In this document: piece after piece, positions 36,815-46,192 of the stretch
Numbering within the stretch: the stretch's first letter is position 1
How the letters are laid out: each line of letters starts with the position of its first letter
Assembly: GCF_030433675.1 (NCBI RefSeq)
Contig: NZ_JAROCB010000002.1
Coordinates: forward strand, 744,001-808,000
Source: Leifsonia virtsii
GTDB taxonomy: Bacteria > Actinomycetota > Actinomycetes > Actinomycetales > Microbacteriaceae
Direction of reading: 5' to 3'
Length of the DNA: 64,000 nucleotides
Made by a program: the position numbers and the translations under genes
The notes under the pieces: generated by a model
Databases searched by the model: none
Told to the model about the DNA's origin: nothing
The model's input: the letters and a program-made list of their open reading frames with translations, nothing else

Positions 36815-37857
36815 GGGCGGACGCCTCCGCGCCGCGCAACCTCGAGGTCGGGCTCCGTGCCGCCCTCGCCGTCGCGGTTCCGCTGTTCACCCTGTTCGCG
36901 CTGGGCCGGCTCGACCTGACCGCGTATGCCACCTTCGGCGCGTTCACCGCGCTGTACGGCCGGAACGAGCCGTACCGGCTGCGCATCCGCACGCTGACCG
37001 TCGCGGCGATCGCCCTGCTGCTCAGCATCGCCGCAGGAACGGGGCTCGCGGTGCTGGGCGAGCCTCTGCCCCTGGTCGCGCTCGCGCTCGTGATCGTCGT
37101 CGGCGGCGGGACGCTCTTCGTGACGGTCTTCCAGATGATGCCGCCGCAGGCGCTGTTCTTCGTCTTCGCGCTGCTGGTGTGCGCGGCGGTGCCCACCCCG
37201 GCCGCGGAGGCGCTTCCCCGGCTCGGGATCGCCGCGGCCGCCGCCGCATTCGCGTGGCTGCTCACGATGTCGGGGTGGGCGATCCGGCGGATCCCCGGGA
37301 TCGAGCGCGGCGTGCTGGCCCGCTGGCGGCTGGTCACCGAGCTCCGCCGCCGCCCGGCGCTCGACATCGCGGCGCTGCGCGATCCGCGCGTCTGGCTCAC
37401 GGTCGGGCAGAACGTCCTCGGCGTCGTCATCGCGGGCGGAATCGCCCTGCTGTTCGGCTTCGGCCATGCCTACTGGGCCGTCGTCAGCGTCGTCGCGGTG
37501 ATCCCTCCGGCCCGCGCCGCGCACTCGATCTCGCGCTCGCTGCACCGCATCGTCGGGACCATCGTCGGCGTCGCGGTGACGGCCGTGCTTCTCGTCTGGT
37601 CGCCGCCGGCATTCGCCGTGATCTGCATCATCGTGATCTGCCAGTTCTTCGCGGAGATCCTGGTCGCCCGGCACTACGGGGCGGCGCTGGTGTTCATCAC
37701 CCCGCTCGCGCTCTCCGTCTCGCACCTCGCGAGTCCCACACCGCTTCCCGTGCTCGTGGTCGACCGTGTGCTCGAGACGGTGCTGGGCGCGGCGGTCGGC
37801 ATCCTGCTGGTGCTGCTCGCCCGGCTGGTCGAGCGTAGGCGCGGCCTCCCGGCCTAA
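36811..37857 (+). CDS. FUSC-family aromatic acid exporter-like membrane protein
   Basis: 348 aa with two sets of hydrophobic helices, the layout of the FUSC (fusaric acid resistance-like) family. FGAFTALYGRNEPYRLRIRT and ISRSLHRIVGTIVGVAVTAVL are the repeated family segments. The substrate is unknown. GTG 36811 overlaps the pcrA stop (GTGA), so it is translationally coupled to the helicase. Its stop overlaps that of the convergent DUF2236 gene, so no room exists for a terminator between them. Confidence 0.83.
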   Translation: MRADASAPRNLEVGLRAALAVAVPLFTLFALGRLDLTAYATFGAFTALYGRNEPYRLRIRTLTVAAIALLLSIAAGTGLAVLGEPLPLVALALVIVVGGGTLFVTVFQMMPPQALFFVFALLVCAAVPTPAAEALPRLGIAAAAAAFAWLLTMSGWAIRRIPGIERGVLARWRLVTELRRRPALDIAALRDPRVWLTVGQNVLGVVIAGGIALLFGFGHAYWAVVSVVAVIPPARAAHSISRSLHRIVGTIVGVAVTAVLLVWSPPAFAVICIIVICQFFAEILVARHYGAALVFITPLALSVSHLASPTPLPVLVVDRVLETVLGAAVGILLVLLARLVERRRGLPA

Positions 37858-38693
37858 CCGTCGGCGAGCCGGGCCTTCGTCGTCGCAGGAGCCGAGCTCA
37901 CCAGCCTGCGGAGCTTCGCGAGGTAGCGATCCCGGAGGAGGCGCCGGAGCCGCACCGGCAGTCGCGTGTAGATGCGGGCAGTCCAGCGCATCGCTCGGTC
38001 GAAGCGCCGCTGCCTGGCCGCGTCCCACTCCAGCCGGAACTGCGCGCGCACGGCCGGAGGCAGCAGTCCGGCGGTGACAAGACGCAGCAGCGGAAGACCC
38101 GGCCGCATCCACCACGACACCCCGGACGGGTACAGGATCTGGCGCGATACCGCGAGGACGTCGGCATCGACCCGGAGGGACCCGACCATCCCCTCCCAAT
38201 AGCGGTCGAACGCAGCGCGGTCGGCAGGCCACTGTTCGTGCGAGAGCTGGAGGTTGGACAGCGCCCGCGAGAGCTCCCGGTAGGCAAGCCCGGCCTGGGG
38301 CGGCGAGAGCGGCCCGAAGACCCGCCCGTGCAGGTCCATCATCGTCTGGTAGAGGGTGGCCGCCACCCACAACTGCAGTTCCGGATCGAAAGCGTTGTAG
38401 GTCGTTCCACTCGCGGGGTCGACGCCCCTCACCGGAGCGTGCGCCCGGTTCACCAGTCGGCGCATCGCCGCCTGCTCCTCCGGTGTTCCGTACATGGTCG
38501 CTGTGAGGTAGAGCACCGTGCCCTCGAACCGGTCCATCAACCGCGAGGCGAAGTCGCTGTGGTCGACCACTCCACGGCCCACCCCCGGATGCGCGATCTG
38601 AAGCAGCAGCGCACGCGGGCCGCCGGCGAGCGTCAAGGCCTCCGCCGCGATGTCCTCCACCGCGACCGGCCGGAAGCCTCTGCCGTTCCCCAT
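37854..38693 (-). CDS. DUF2236/MpaB-type oxygenase family protein
   Basis: 279 aa of the DUF2236 family (MpaB/latex-clearing-protein-like), which binds heme in studied members. Visible family marks are ALTLAGGPRALLLQIAHPGV, HAPVRGVDP and WVAATLYQTMMDLHGRVFGP. The reaction and substrate are unknown. Start ATG 38693. Its stop codon TAG overlaps the FUSC stop TAA. Confidence 0.85.
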   Translation of the reverse strand: MGNGRGFRPVAVEDIAAEALTLAGGPRALLLQIAHPGVGRGVVDHSDFASRLMDRFEGTVLYLTATMYGTPEEQAAMRRLVNRAHAPVRGVDPASGTTYNAFDPELQLWVAATLYQTMMDLHGRVFGPLSPPQAGLAYRELSRALSNLQLSHEQWPADRAAFDRYWEGMVGSLRVDADVLAVSRQILYPSGVSWWMRPGLPLLRLVTAGLLPPAVRAQFRLEWDAARQRRFDRAMRWTARIYTRLPVRLRRLLRDRYLAKLRRLVSSAPATTKARLADG

Positions 38694-38750
38694 CGCTCCA
38701 TCGTGCCGCCCGTGCCTGCGAAGGCGCGGAGAGGGTCGCCATCGCGCGGT

Positions 38751-40376
38751 TCATCGTCCGAACCAGGTCGAGCGCGGGCGCCGCGGCCCGACGAGCCGGC
38801 CGGCGACGAGCCGAGGGGAGCGGGTGGGGCGCGTCACCTCGCGCACGTGGCGGGCGCGGCGGGGTCCCGCAGGCGGGCCTTCCTGCTCCACGCGGACCTG
38901 CCTGCCAGCCGGGGACCCGCCGCCGGGCGACCGGGACGCCCGGCGCCCGCGGAGGCGTGCCACCGTCAGCATGGTCGCCCCGGCGAGGCCGGCGCCGGTC
39001 CCGCAGAGCGCCGGCACGACCGAGTCCGCGGCGCCGGTCGCGGCGAGCTCCGCCTGGCCGACGACCGCCGCTGCCGGAGTGGTCACCCGGGTCGTCTCGC
39101 TCGCGATGCCGAAGGACGACTGCCAGGGCTTGATCCGCTCGCCTCCCTCACCCGGATCGGTGCGTTCCGGGTCGATCCGCTCCGTCCAGACGTAGTAGCC
39201 GTCCGCAGGCAGCGTGCAGGTGGGCGTCGTGTACCGGCCCGTCCCCTCCACGACCGTCTCGACCGTGCAGACCACCGGGGCACCGGCCGGTGGCTCCTGG
39301 GCCGGGGCGATCGGTTGGTCGAAGGGGCCGTGGAGTGTGCTCTGCACGACGGCCGTGACCGGGGAGAAGCCGTCATCGGTCTGGCGGACGCCCCAGCTGG
39401 GGAGAAGCCCGTCTCCCGTGTCGACCGAGACGACGAGCGTGTCCGAGATCTCCGCACCGGGCCGCGCCTCGGGCGTCGAGGTCTGCGTCTCGACGCGCGG
39501 CTGGAACGGCAGCGGGGATGGACCGGTGACATCGGCAGACGCGCTCGCCGTCGCGGAGGACGGCTGGGCGATCAGGACCGCCTGAGCGTCGACCGCGGGA
39601 AGCGCGACCGTGATCCGATTGCCGTAGGGGAGGTCTCCCGTGGTCGCGGTGGCACTGACGGCGACGCTCGACTCGGTGCCCGTCGGAACGAACTCGACGT
39701 CTGTCCCTGTCGGCAGGGAGGATGCCGTCGATGCGTCGGCGAAGGTCGCTCCGGAGAGCGTGGTCTGCACGCGGTGCGCCCCGGGTGGCAGCACCTCGGG
39801 TCCGGAGAGGCGGTCGACCGTCAGCTCGACGCGGACCCGGCCCGGCCCGGTCTCGGCGAGCTCCACTACGACGGCCGCACGCACCCCGGTGGACGCCCGG
39901 GCCGCGGCCTCCTCCAGCATGCTGTTCGCGCGGGCGAACACCGCGTCGGCGTCGCCGCCCGCCCGGTCCGCCCTGGCGCGTGCCTGATCCGCGGGGAGAC
40001 CGGCGTACATCCAGGTGGCGAGCTGGCCCGCCGCGGCGGTGACGCGGTCGCCCGTTCCCGCCCAGGTGCGGGCGATGTAGGCGAACACGGCCGACTGCTC
40101 CGGCGTCCACCAACCGGTCGAAGCGGCGTCGGCATAGCTGTACGGCAGGCCCGTGGGCGCCGTCTTGCCGGGATGGAGGCAGAAGCCGAGAGTGCCGTCG
40201 TCGAGGTGGTACGAGCCGAGCCACCAGCCGTCTGCCGACAGGTAACCGGGGCCGTGGCCGTCGCCGGTCAGCGCACGTGCGGGTGCTGACACCAGGAGGC
40301 TGTGCAGGATTCCGAGGAAGACGGCGAGCCCCGCGAGGCTCACCGCCGTGATCAAGGTCAAAGGTCGTTGGGTCAT
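38751..40376 (-). CDS. Surface protein with thioester-like N-terminal domain and LAATG sorting-type signal
   Basis: 541 aa. Residues 5-35 are a signal peptide. The first domain (about 40-130) has Cys66 in [10 protein letters not shown] and Gln118 in [10 protein letters not shown], a spacing like that of Gram-positive thioester (TED/TQXA) domains; this is inference. The middle is Thr/Ser/Pro-rich beta sequence. LAATG (444-448) fits the LAXTG signal of class E sortases and precedes a hydrophobic segment. About 65 Arg/Pro-rich residues follow, far longer than usual after such an anchor, so a lost stop codon is possible. No sortase gene is in the window. It diverges from sucC. Confidence 0.68.
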   Translation of the reverse strand: MTQRPLTLITAVSLAGLAVFLGILHSLLVSAPARALTGDGHGPGYLSADGWWLGSYHLDDGTLGFCLHPGKTAPTGLPYSYADAASTGWWTPEQSAVFAYIARTWAGTGDRVTAAAGQLATWMYAGLPADQARARADRAGGDADAVFARANSMLEEAAARASTGVRAAVVVELAETGPGRVRVELTVDRLSGPEVLPPGAHRVQTTLSGATFADASTASSLPTGTDVEFVPTGTESSVAVSATATTGDLPYGNRITVALPAVDAQAVLIAQPSSATASASADVTGPSPLPFQPRVETQTSTPEARPGAEISDTLVVSVDTGDGLLPSWGVRQTDDGFSPVTAVVQSTLHGPFDQPIAPAQEPPAGAPVVCTVETVVEGTGRYTTPTCTLPADGYYVWTERIDPERTDPGEGGERIKPWQSSFGIASETTRVTTPAAAVVGQAELAATGAADSVVPALCGTGAGLAGATMLTVARLRGRRASRSPGGGSPAGRQVRVEQEGPPAGPRRARHVREVTRPTRSPRLVAGRLVGPRRPRSTWFGR

Positions 40377-40608
40377 GCATCCACCGTCGCGGGGGCGGCG
40401 GGCGCGTGGTCCGGATCCGGCGGATCTGTGGAGAGGAGCCCCGATCCTTCGCCTGTGTGCACCTTGGCGGATTCGGGGCGTTCAGGCGGACGCGCTAAAG
40501 TTCTTCCTGGCGAATTTATCTCGGCGTCGAGCTATTCTCGCGTCGGGCCGCCTCGAGGAATCAGCCGGCAGCCACGAGCGCACCGGGCAATCAGCGGATT
40601 GGATAACC

Positions 40609-41772
40609 GTGGATCTATACGAGTACCAGGCCAGAGACCTGTTCGAGAAGTACGGGGTCCCGGTCCTTCCGGGCATCGTCGCCGACACCCCTGAGGAGGT
40701 GCGCGCCGCGGCCGAGAAGCTGGGCGGTGTCACCGTCGTCAAGGCGCAGGTCAAGACCGGCGGCCGCGGCAAGGCCGGCGGCGTCAAGGTGGCCAAGAAC
40801 CCGGACGAGGCGGAGGAGGCCGCGAAGGCGATCCTCGGGCTCGACATCAAGGGCCACGTCGTCCGCCGCGTGATGGTCGCCGGCGGCGCCCGGATCGCCC
40901 GCGAGTTCTACTTCTCGGTGCTCCTGGACCGGGCCAACCGCTCCTACCTCTCGCTGACCAGCGTCGAGGGCGGCATGGAGATCGAGCAGCTCGCCGTGGA
41001 GAAGCCGGAGGCGCTCGCCCGCGTCGAGGTCGACCCCCGCGGCGGCATCGACCACGCGAAGGCCGTCGAGATCGCGAAAGCCGCCGGCTTCCCGGAGGAC
41101 CTCGTCGAGAAGGTCGCCGACGTCTTCGTGAAGCTGTACGAGGTCTACACCGGCGAGGACGCGACCCTCGTCGAGGTCAACCCGCTCGTCCTCACCGAGG
41201 AGGGCGACATCATCGCCCTCGACGGCAAGGTCTCGCTCGACGAGAACGCCGACTTCCGCCACCCCGACCACGAGGAGCTCGAGGACAAGGCCGCGGCCGA
41301 CCCGCTGGAGGCCAAGGCCAAGGCCGCGAACCTCAACTACGTCAAGCTCGACGGCCAGGTCGGCATCATCGGCAACGGCGCGGGCCTCGTCATGTCGACC
41401 CTGGATGTCGTCTCCTACGCCGGCGAGAAGCACGGCGGCGTCAAGCCCGCGAACTTCCTCGACATCGGCGGCGGCGCGTCCGCCGAGGTGATGGCGAATG
41501 GTCTGGACGTCATCCTCAACGACCCGCAGGTCAAGAGCGTCTTCGTCAACGTGTTCGGCGGCATCACGGCGTGCGACGCGGTCGCGAACGGCATCGTGAA
41601 GGCCCTGGAGATCCTCGGCGGCGAGGCCAACAAGCCGCTCGTGGTGCGCCTGGACGGCAACAAGGTCGACGAGGGCCGCCGCATCCTCACCGAGGCGAAC
41701 CACCCGCTGGTGACCCTCGCGCTCACCATGGACGAGGGCGCCGACAAGGCCGCCGAGCTGGCCGCGAAGTAA
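40609..41772 (+). CDS. sucC: Succinate-CoA ligase, ADP-forming, subunit beta
   Basis: TCA-cycle enzyme subunit. The start [20 protein letters not shown], the ATP-grasp segment [18 protein letters not shown] and [17 protein letters not shown] are classic. GTG 40609 gives 387 aa, the normal length; the frame is open back to 40348 but those residues are not SucC-like. The 232 bp upstream (40377-40608) contain a 10-bp palindrome CCGGATCCGG (40411-40420) and an AT-richer patch near 40496-40540, with no promoter I can defend. sucD starts 17 nt after the stop. Confidence 0.96.
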   Translation: MDLYEYQARDLFEKYGVPVLPGIVADTPEEVRAAAEKLGGVTVVKAQVKTGGRGKAGGVKVAKNPDEAEEAAKAILGLDIKGHVVRRVMVAGGARIAREFYFSVLLDRANRSYLSLTSVEGGMEIEQLAVEKPEALARVEVDPRGGIDHAKAVEIAKAAGFPEDLVEKVADVFVKLYEVYTGEDATLVEVNPLVLTEEGDIIALDGKVSLDENADFRHPDHEELEDKAAADPLEAKAKAANLNYVKLDGQVGIIGNGAGLVMSTLDVVSYAGEKHGGVKPANFLDIGGGASAEVMANGLDVILNDPQVKSVFVNVFGGITACDAVANGIVKALEILGGEANKPLVVRLDGNKVDEGRRILTEANHPLVTLALTMDEGADKAAELAAK

Positions 41773-41789
41773 GCGAAGGACGAACGAAC

Positions 41790-42677
41790 ATGTCTATCTT
41801 CCTCAACAAGGACTCCAAGGTCATCGTCCAGGGCATCACCGGCGGCGAGGGCACCAAGCACACGGCGCTGATGCTGAAGGCCGGCACCCAGGTCGTCGGC
41901 GGCGTGAACGCCCGCAAGGCCGGCACCACGGTCACGCACGGCGACGTCGAGCTGCCCGTGTTCGGCACCGTCGTCGAGGCGATCGAGAAGACCGGCGCCG
42001 ACGTGTCGATCATCTTCGTGCCCCCGGCGTTCGCGAAGGACGCGATGGTGGAGGCGATCGACGCCGAGATCCCGCTGCTCGTCGTCATCACCGAGGGCAT
42101 CCCGGTGCAGGACTCGGCCGAGGCCTGGGCCTACGCCAAGGAGAAGGGCAACAAGACCCGGATCATTGGCCCGAACTGCCCCGGCATCATCACCCCCGGT
42201 GAGTCGCTCGTCGGCATCACCCCGGCCACGATCACCGGCAAGGGCCCGATCGGGCTCGTGTCGAAGTCCGGCACGCTGACCTACCAGATGATGTACGAAC
42301 TGCGCGACCTGGGCTTCTCCACCGCGATCGGCATCGGCGGCGACCCGGTCATCGGCACCACCCACATCGACGCGCTCGCCGCGTTCGAGGCCGACCCGGA
42401 GACCAAGGCGATCGTGATGATCGGCGAGATCGGCGGCGACGCCGAGGAGCGCGCGGCCGAATTCATCAAGGCCAACGTCACCAAGCCGGTCGTCGGCTAC
42501 GTCGCCGGCTTCACGGCCCCCGAGGGCAAGACCATGGGCCACGCCGGCGCCATCGTCTCCGGCTCTGCGGGCACCGCGCAGGCGAAGAAGGAGGCCCTCG
42601 AGGCCGCCGGCGTGAAGGTCGGCAAGACGCCGTCCGAGACCGCCGCCCTGCTGCGCGAGGTGTACGCCGCGCTGTAA
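41790..42677 (+). CDS. sucD: Succinate-CoA ligase, ADP-forming, subunit alpha
   Basis: 295 aa CoA-binding subunit. [20 protein letters not shown] binds Co[11 protein letters not shown] is a family segment, and the phosphorylated histidine is in [11 protein letters not shown]. The length is normal. It forms one operon with sucC and ends at a strong terminator. Confidence 0.97.
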   Translation: MSIFLNKDSKVIVQGITGGEGTKHTALMLKAGTQVVGGVNARKAGTTVTHGDVELPVFGTVVEAIEKTGADVSIIFVPPAFAKDAMVEAIDAEIPLLVVITEGIPVQDSAEAWAYAKEKGNKTRIIGPNCPGIITPGESLVGITPATITGKGPIGLVSKSGTLTYQMMYELRDLGFSTAIGIGGDPVIGTTHIDALAAFEADPETKAIVMIGEIGGDAEERAAEFIKANVTKPVVGYVAGFTAPEGKTMGHAGAIVSGSAGTAQAKKEALEAAGVKVGKTPSETAALLREVYAAL

Positions 42678-42696
42678 CGGCAGCACGCACTAAGCG

Positions 42697-42728
42697 CGAG
42701 GCCGGGATCCGTCAGGGTCCCGGCCTCG
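42697..42728 (+). terminator. Intrinsic terminator of sucCD
   Basis: 14-bp arms (42697-42710 and 42715-42728) with one mismatch and a 4-nt loop, 20 nt after the sucD stop and followed by TGTCGTCT. Confidence 0.82.
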
Positions 42729-42777
42729 TGTCGTCTGCGCCGAAACTGCTCTCTGCCCGAGCCTCGACCCCGCGCGT

Positions 42778-42783
42778 TACAGT
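42778..42783 (+). promoter_or_regulatory. Possible -10 box of the 42815 gene
   Basis: TACAGT 32 nt before the start; no -35 recognised. Confidence 0.35.
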
Positions 42784-42814
42784 GTCGCCACCTGGACGCC
42801 GGAAGGGGAGGCCG

Positions 42815-44200
42815 ATGGCGCGTCTCACGAACGCCGAGCTCCTGCAGCGCATCGCAGCGCTGGAGGAGGAGAACACCGCCCTCCGGCAGCAGGCCGAAGC
42901 CGACCCGGACGCGACGCGGCCGCTCCCGCCGCCGGCCGAACCGGTGAAGCACCGCCGCAGCTGGGCCTGGACGCTGCTCGCGGTCGTGCTGATCGTGCTC
43001 GGCGCGATCCTGGCGCCGGTCGCTGTCGTGGCGTCGTGGGCGAAGATCCAGCTGACCGACACCGACTCGTTCGTCGCGACCTATGCGCCGCTCGCGAAGG
43101 ACCCGGGCGTGCAGGCGTTCATCACCGATCAGGCGGTGAAGGCCGTGCAGGACCACGTCGACATCCCGCAGGTCACCTCGCAGGTGATCGACGGCATCAC
43201 CGAGCTCGGGACGGGTCCGGTGGCGACGAAGGCCCTGAACGCCCTCAAGGGGCCGCTGGCGCAGGGCATCGTGTCGCTGATGACCTCCACCGTGCAGAGG
43301 TTCGTCGCCTCGGATGCGTTCGCCCAGGTCTGGGAGCAGGCTCTGCGCACCAGCCACGACCAGCTCGTCGCGACGATGCAGAACGATCCGAAGGCGGCGG
43401 TCACGGTCGGGGCGGACGGCTCGATCGGCATCCAGCTCGGCCCCATCATCGACCGGGTGAAACAGCTGCTGGTGGATCAGGGGCTCACCTTCGCCTCGCA
43501 GATCCCGTCCGTGGACCGCACGGTGACGGTGGCGCAGAACTCCTCCATCCCGACACTGCAGCTGTTCTACGGACTGGCGATCGCCGCGGGCGCGTGGCTG
43601 CCGTGGGTGGCCATCGGCCTGCTCGCGCTCGGCGTGATCGTGGCGCGGCGGCGCGCGCTCGCCCTCGTCTGGGCGTCGGTCGCGCTCGCTCTGGCGATGG
43701 GCCTGACCCTCGCGGCGCTCGCCGTCGGTCGGATCGTCTTCGTCGCGTCCGCCTCGCCGTCGCTGGTCCCGTCGAAGCTGGCGCAGACGCTGTATTCGAC
43801 CGTGACGGATGCGATGATCGCCACCGCGGTCGCGGTGCTGGTCCTCGCGCTGGCCGTCGCGCTCGTCGGCTGGTACGCCGGCCCCTTCGCGGTGCCCCGC
43901 CGCCTGCGCGGGTTCTTCCAGTCCGGCGTCGCGTCGGCGCGGGCCGCGGCGGAACGCCACGGCATCACGACGGGCAGGGTCGGCGAGTGGCTGTACGCGC
44001 AGCGCGCCCTCCTCCGCGCCGCCGTCGCCGTGATCGCGGCCGCCGTCGTGCTGTTCGTGCGGCCCATCACACCGGCCCTCGTCATCTGGACGCTGGTGCT
44101 CTCCGCGCTCGCCGTCGCCCTCCTGGAGCTGCTGCAGCGTCCCGTGATCACGGTCCCGGAGGAGGTGGACGACGACACCCCCGTGATGACGGTCTCCTGA
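42815..44200 (+). CDS. Hypothetical membrane protein with extracytoplasmic domain
   Basis: 461 aa that I do not recognise by name. Residues 6-27 look like a short coiled coil (LLQRIAALEEENTALRQQ). One helix at about 45-70 leads to a soluble domain of about 175 residues (VASWAKIQLTDTDSFVATYA, KDPGVQAFITDQAV), then four or more helices to the end. The pattern resembles actinobacterial integral membrane proteins of unknown function. GGAAGGGGAG is a strong ribosome site for ATG 42815. It lies between sucD and perM. Confidence 0.75.
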   Translation: MARLTNAELLQRIAALEEENTALRQQAEADPDATRPLPPPAEPVKHRRSWAWTLLAVVLIVLGAILAPVAVVASWAKIQLTDTDSFVATYAPLAKDPGVQAFITDQAVKAVQDHVDIPQVTSQVIDGITELGTGPVATKALNALKGPLAQGIVSLMTSTVQRFVASDAFAQVWEQALRTSHDQLVATMQNDPKAAVTVGADGSIGIQLGPIIDRVKQLLVDQGLTFASQIPSVDRTVTVAQNSSIPTLQLFYGLAIAAGAWLPWVAIGLLALGVIVARRRALALVWASVALALAMGLTLAALAVGRIVFVASASPSLVPSKLAQTLYSTVTDAMIATAVAVLVLALAVALVGWYAGPFAVPRRLRGFFQSGVASARAAAERHGITTGRVGEWLYAQRALLRAAVAVIAAAVVLFVRPITPALVIWTLVLSALAVALLELLQRPVITVPEEVDDDTPVMTVS

Positions 44201-44239
44201 GCGTCGAAGTGTCGGCGGCTCGGGCCGCGGCGCCGCCGG

Positions 44240-44245
44240 TAGGCT
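44240..44245 (+). promoter_or_regulatory. -10 box of the perM-type gene
   Basis: TAGGCT 10 nt before ATG 44256, implying a leader of only a few nucleotides. Confidence 0.5.
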
Positions 44246-44255
44246 CCGTTCGGTC

Positions 44256-45566
44256 ATGAGTCGCACAACCGTCGCCCTGCTCGCCGCGCTGGAGGCGCTC
44301 ATCGTCGCCGCCATCGGCCTCGGCATCTGCCTTGTCCCCATCGCGATCCTGTGGGCGGCGCAGTACCAGCTGGGCGCCGACTTCACCGTGGTGTGGCGGT
44401 CGGCCGCGGACATCTGGCTGGTCGGTCACGGCGTCAACCTGACCGTCTCGCTCGACCCGCAGACCGTCGCGCAGCTGGGGCTTCCCGCCGCAGGGACGCC
44501 GTTCCAGCTGACCATCGCCCTGCTGGGCTTGGCGGTCCTCACCGCAGGTCTCGGCGTCCGGACCGGGATGCGCGCCGCCGAGACCGGTCAGCGTCTCGTC
44601 GGCGCGGCGAGTGCTCTGCTGACGTTCGCCGTGATCGCGACGCTCGTCGTGCTGACCGCCGGGGCGCCGATGGTGCAGCCGTCGATCTGGCAGGGGATCG
44701 TGCTGCCCCCGTTCGTCTACGGGATCGGCATCGCCGCCGGCCTCGGGTTCGCGGCTCTGCGCGGCACGACCGACGAGGAGGCGGCGCTGCGCTCGGTCGA
44801 GGGTCGCGGCGGCGAGGCGGGCGTCGGTCGCGCGGAAGACGGCGGGGGAGCCGTGCTCTCCCTTCTCCGCACCCGGACCCGCGTGATCCCGGAGGCACTC
44901 GCCGACGGCGCCGTCGCCGCCCTGCGCGCCGGCTCGGCCGCGACCGCCATCGTGATCGGCCTCGCGGCACTCGTGCTCGCGCTCCTCATCTTCGGCAACT
45001 ACGGCGCCATCATCGGCCTCTACGAGCAGCTGCAGACCGGCGTCGCGGGTGGCGTCGCCCTGACCGTCGGCCAGCTCGCGATCCTCCCGAATCTGGTGGT
45101 GTGGATGGCGTCCTGGCTGATCGGCCCCGGCTTCGCGATCGGCACGGGCTCCGCCGTCAGCCCGCTCGGGACGGCGCTCGGGCCGCTGCCCGGGCTGCCG
45201 CTGTTCGGGGTCATCCCGCCGGGCGGTTACGCCTTCGGGCTCGTCGGCGTCGTGGTCCCGATCCTCGCCGGCTTCGTCTGCGGAGTGCTGCTGCGCGCGC
45301 GCCCAGGCGCCCACCGGATCGACGGCGTGCGCTCGATCGCCCTGACGGCCCTCGGGATGGGCGCCGTCGCCGGCATCGAGCTCGGCCTGCTCGCCTGGTG
45401 GTCCTCCGGGGCGCTCGGCCCGGGCCGGCTGCACGACGTCGGTCCGAACCCGTGGCTGGTCGGCGCGCTCGCGGCCGCCGAGGTCGCGGTCGCCGCGGCC
45501 ATCGGCCTCGCGGTCTCCGGCCGGGGAGCCTTCGGCCGGGTCGCCTCGGGCCGCGGCCGGCGGTGA
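44256..45566 (+). CDS. perM: PerM-like membrane protein (DUF6350)
   Basis: 436 aa with about nine to ten hydrophobic helices and an alanine/glycine-rich composition; the long cytoplasmic loop (about 170-205) is charged. It matches DUF6350, the family of mycobacterial PerM, an integral membrane protein linked to cell division under stress. The identification leans on the conserved position: in Mycobacterium perM also lies between sucCD and purN-purH. No catalytic motif is expected. Confidence 0.78.
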   Translation: MSRTTVALLAALEALIVAAIGLGICLVPIAILWAAQYQLGADFTVVWRSAADIWLVGHGVNLTVSLDPQTVAQLGLPAAGTPFQLTIALLGLAVLTAGLGVRTGMRAAETGQRLVGAASALLTFAVIATLVVLTAGAPMVQPSIWQGIVLPPFVYGIGIAAGLGFAALRGTTDEEAALRSVEGRGGEAGVGRAEDGGGAVLSLLRTRTRVIPEALADGAVAALRAGSAATAIVIGLAALVLALLIFGNYGAIIGLYEQLQTGVAGGVALTVGQLAILPNLVVWMASWLIGPGFAIGTGSAVSPLGTALGPLPGLPLFGVIPPGGYAFGLVGVVVPILAGFVCGVLLRARPGAHRIDGVRSIALTALGMGAVAGIELGLLAWWSSGALGPGRLHDVGPNPWLVGALAAAEVAVAAAIGLAVSGRGAFGRVASGRGRR

Positions 45567-45586
45567 TCGGGGCCGTCGCTCGCCGC

Positions 45587-45598
45587 TAGGCTGGTGGG
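45587..45598 (+). promoter_or_regulatory. Leaderless promoter of purN (-10 TAGGCT)
   Basis: TAGGCT (45587-45592) is 6 nt before GTG 45599. Confidence 0.6.
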
Positions 45599-46192
45599 GT
45601 GCTCTCGATTGTGGTGCTGATCTCCGGCGGTGGCTCCAACCTGCGCGCTCTGCTGGAGGCGTCGGAGGACGCCGAGTTCCCGGCGCGCGTCGTCGCCGTC
45701 GGTGCTGACCGCGAGGCGGACGGGTTCGAGCATGCCGAGCGGTTCGGCATCCCGACATTCACCGTGCCGTTCACGTCGTACGCGAGCCGGGAGGAGTGGG
45801 GCGACGCCCTGCTGGAGCAGATCCGGCAGTGGGAGCCCGACCTCACCATTCTGTCCGGGTTCATGCGACTGGTGCCCCCGCGTGTCGTCGAGGCGCTCTC
45901 CCCGAACCTCATCAACACGCACCCCGCCTACCTGCCGGAGTTCCCCGGGGCCCACGCGGTGCGGGATGCGATCGCGGCGGGCGTGACCCAGACCGGCGCG
46001 AGCCTCATCGTCGTCGACAACGGAGTGGACGCGGGCCCGATCATCAGCCAGGAGCGCGTGGAGGTGCTGCCCGGCGACACCGAGGCCGCCCTGCACGAGC
46101 GCATTAAACCCGTGGAGCGACGGCTGCTCATCGACGCCGTGCTCGACATCGCCAACGGACACATCGACCTCGAGGAGCTTGCCAGAGCATGA
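45599..46192 (+). CDS. purN: Phosphoribosylglycinamide formyltransferase
   Basis: Third step of purine synthesis, using 10-formyltetrahydrofolate. The start [18 protein letters not shown] binds the substrate phosphate; the catalytic Asn106 and His108 are in [18 protein letters not shown] and Asp144 in [11 protein letters not shown]. At 197 aa the length is normal. The stop overlaps the purH start (ATGA), so the two are translationally coupled and supply IMP to guaB. Confidence 0.95.
   Translation: MLSIVVLISGGGSNLRALLEASEDAEFPARVVAVGADREADGFEHAERFGIPTFTVPFTSYASREEWGDALLEQIRQWEPDLTILSGFMRLVPPRVVEALSPNLINTHPAYLPEFPGAHAVRDAIAAGVTQTGASLIVVDNGVDAGPIISQERVEVLPGDTEAALHERIKPVERRLLIDAVLDIANGHIDLEELARA

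Noticed and set aside
37854-37857. Gene fusion or frameshift between the FUSC and DUF2236 genes
   Set aside because: The genes are on opposite strands and only their stop codons overlap; both proteins are complete.
40348-40608. Upstream extension of sucC
   Set aside because: The residues are not SucC-like; GTG 40609 gives the normal protein length.
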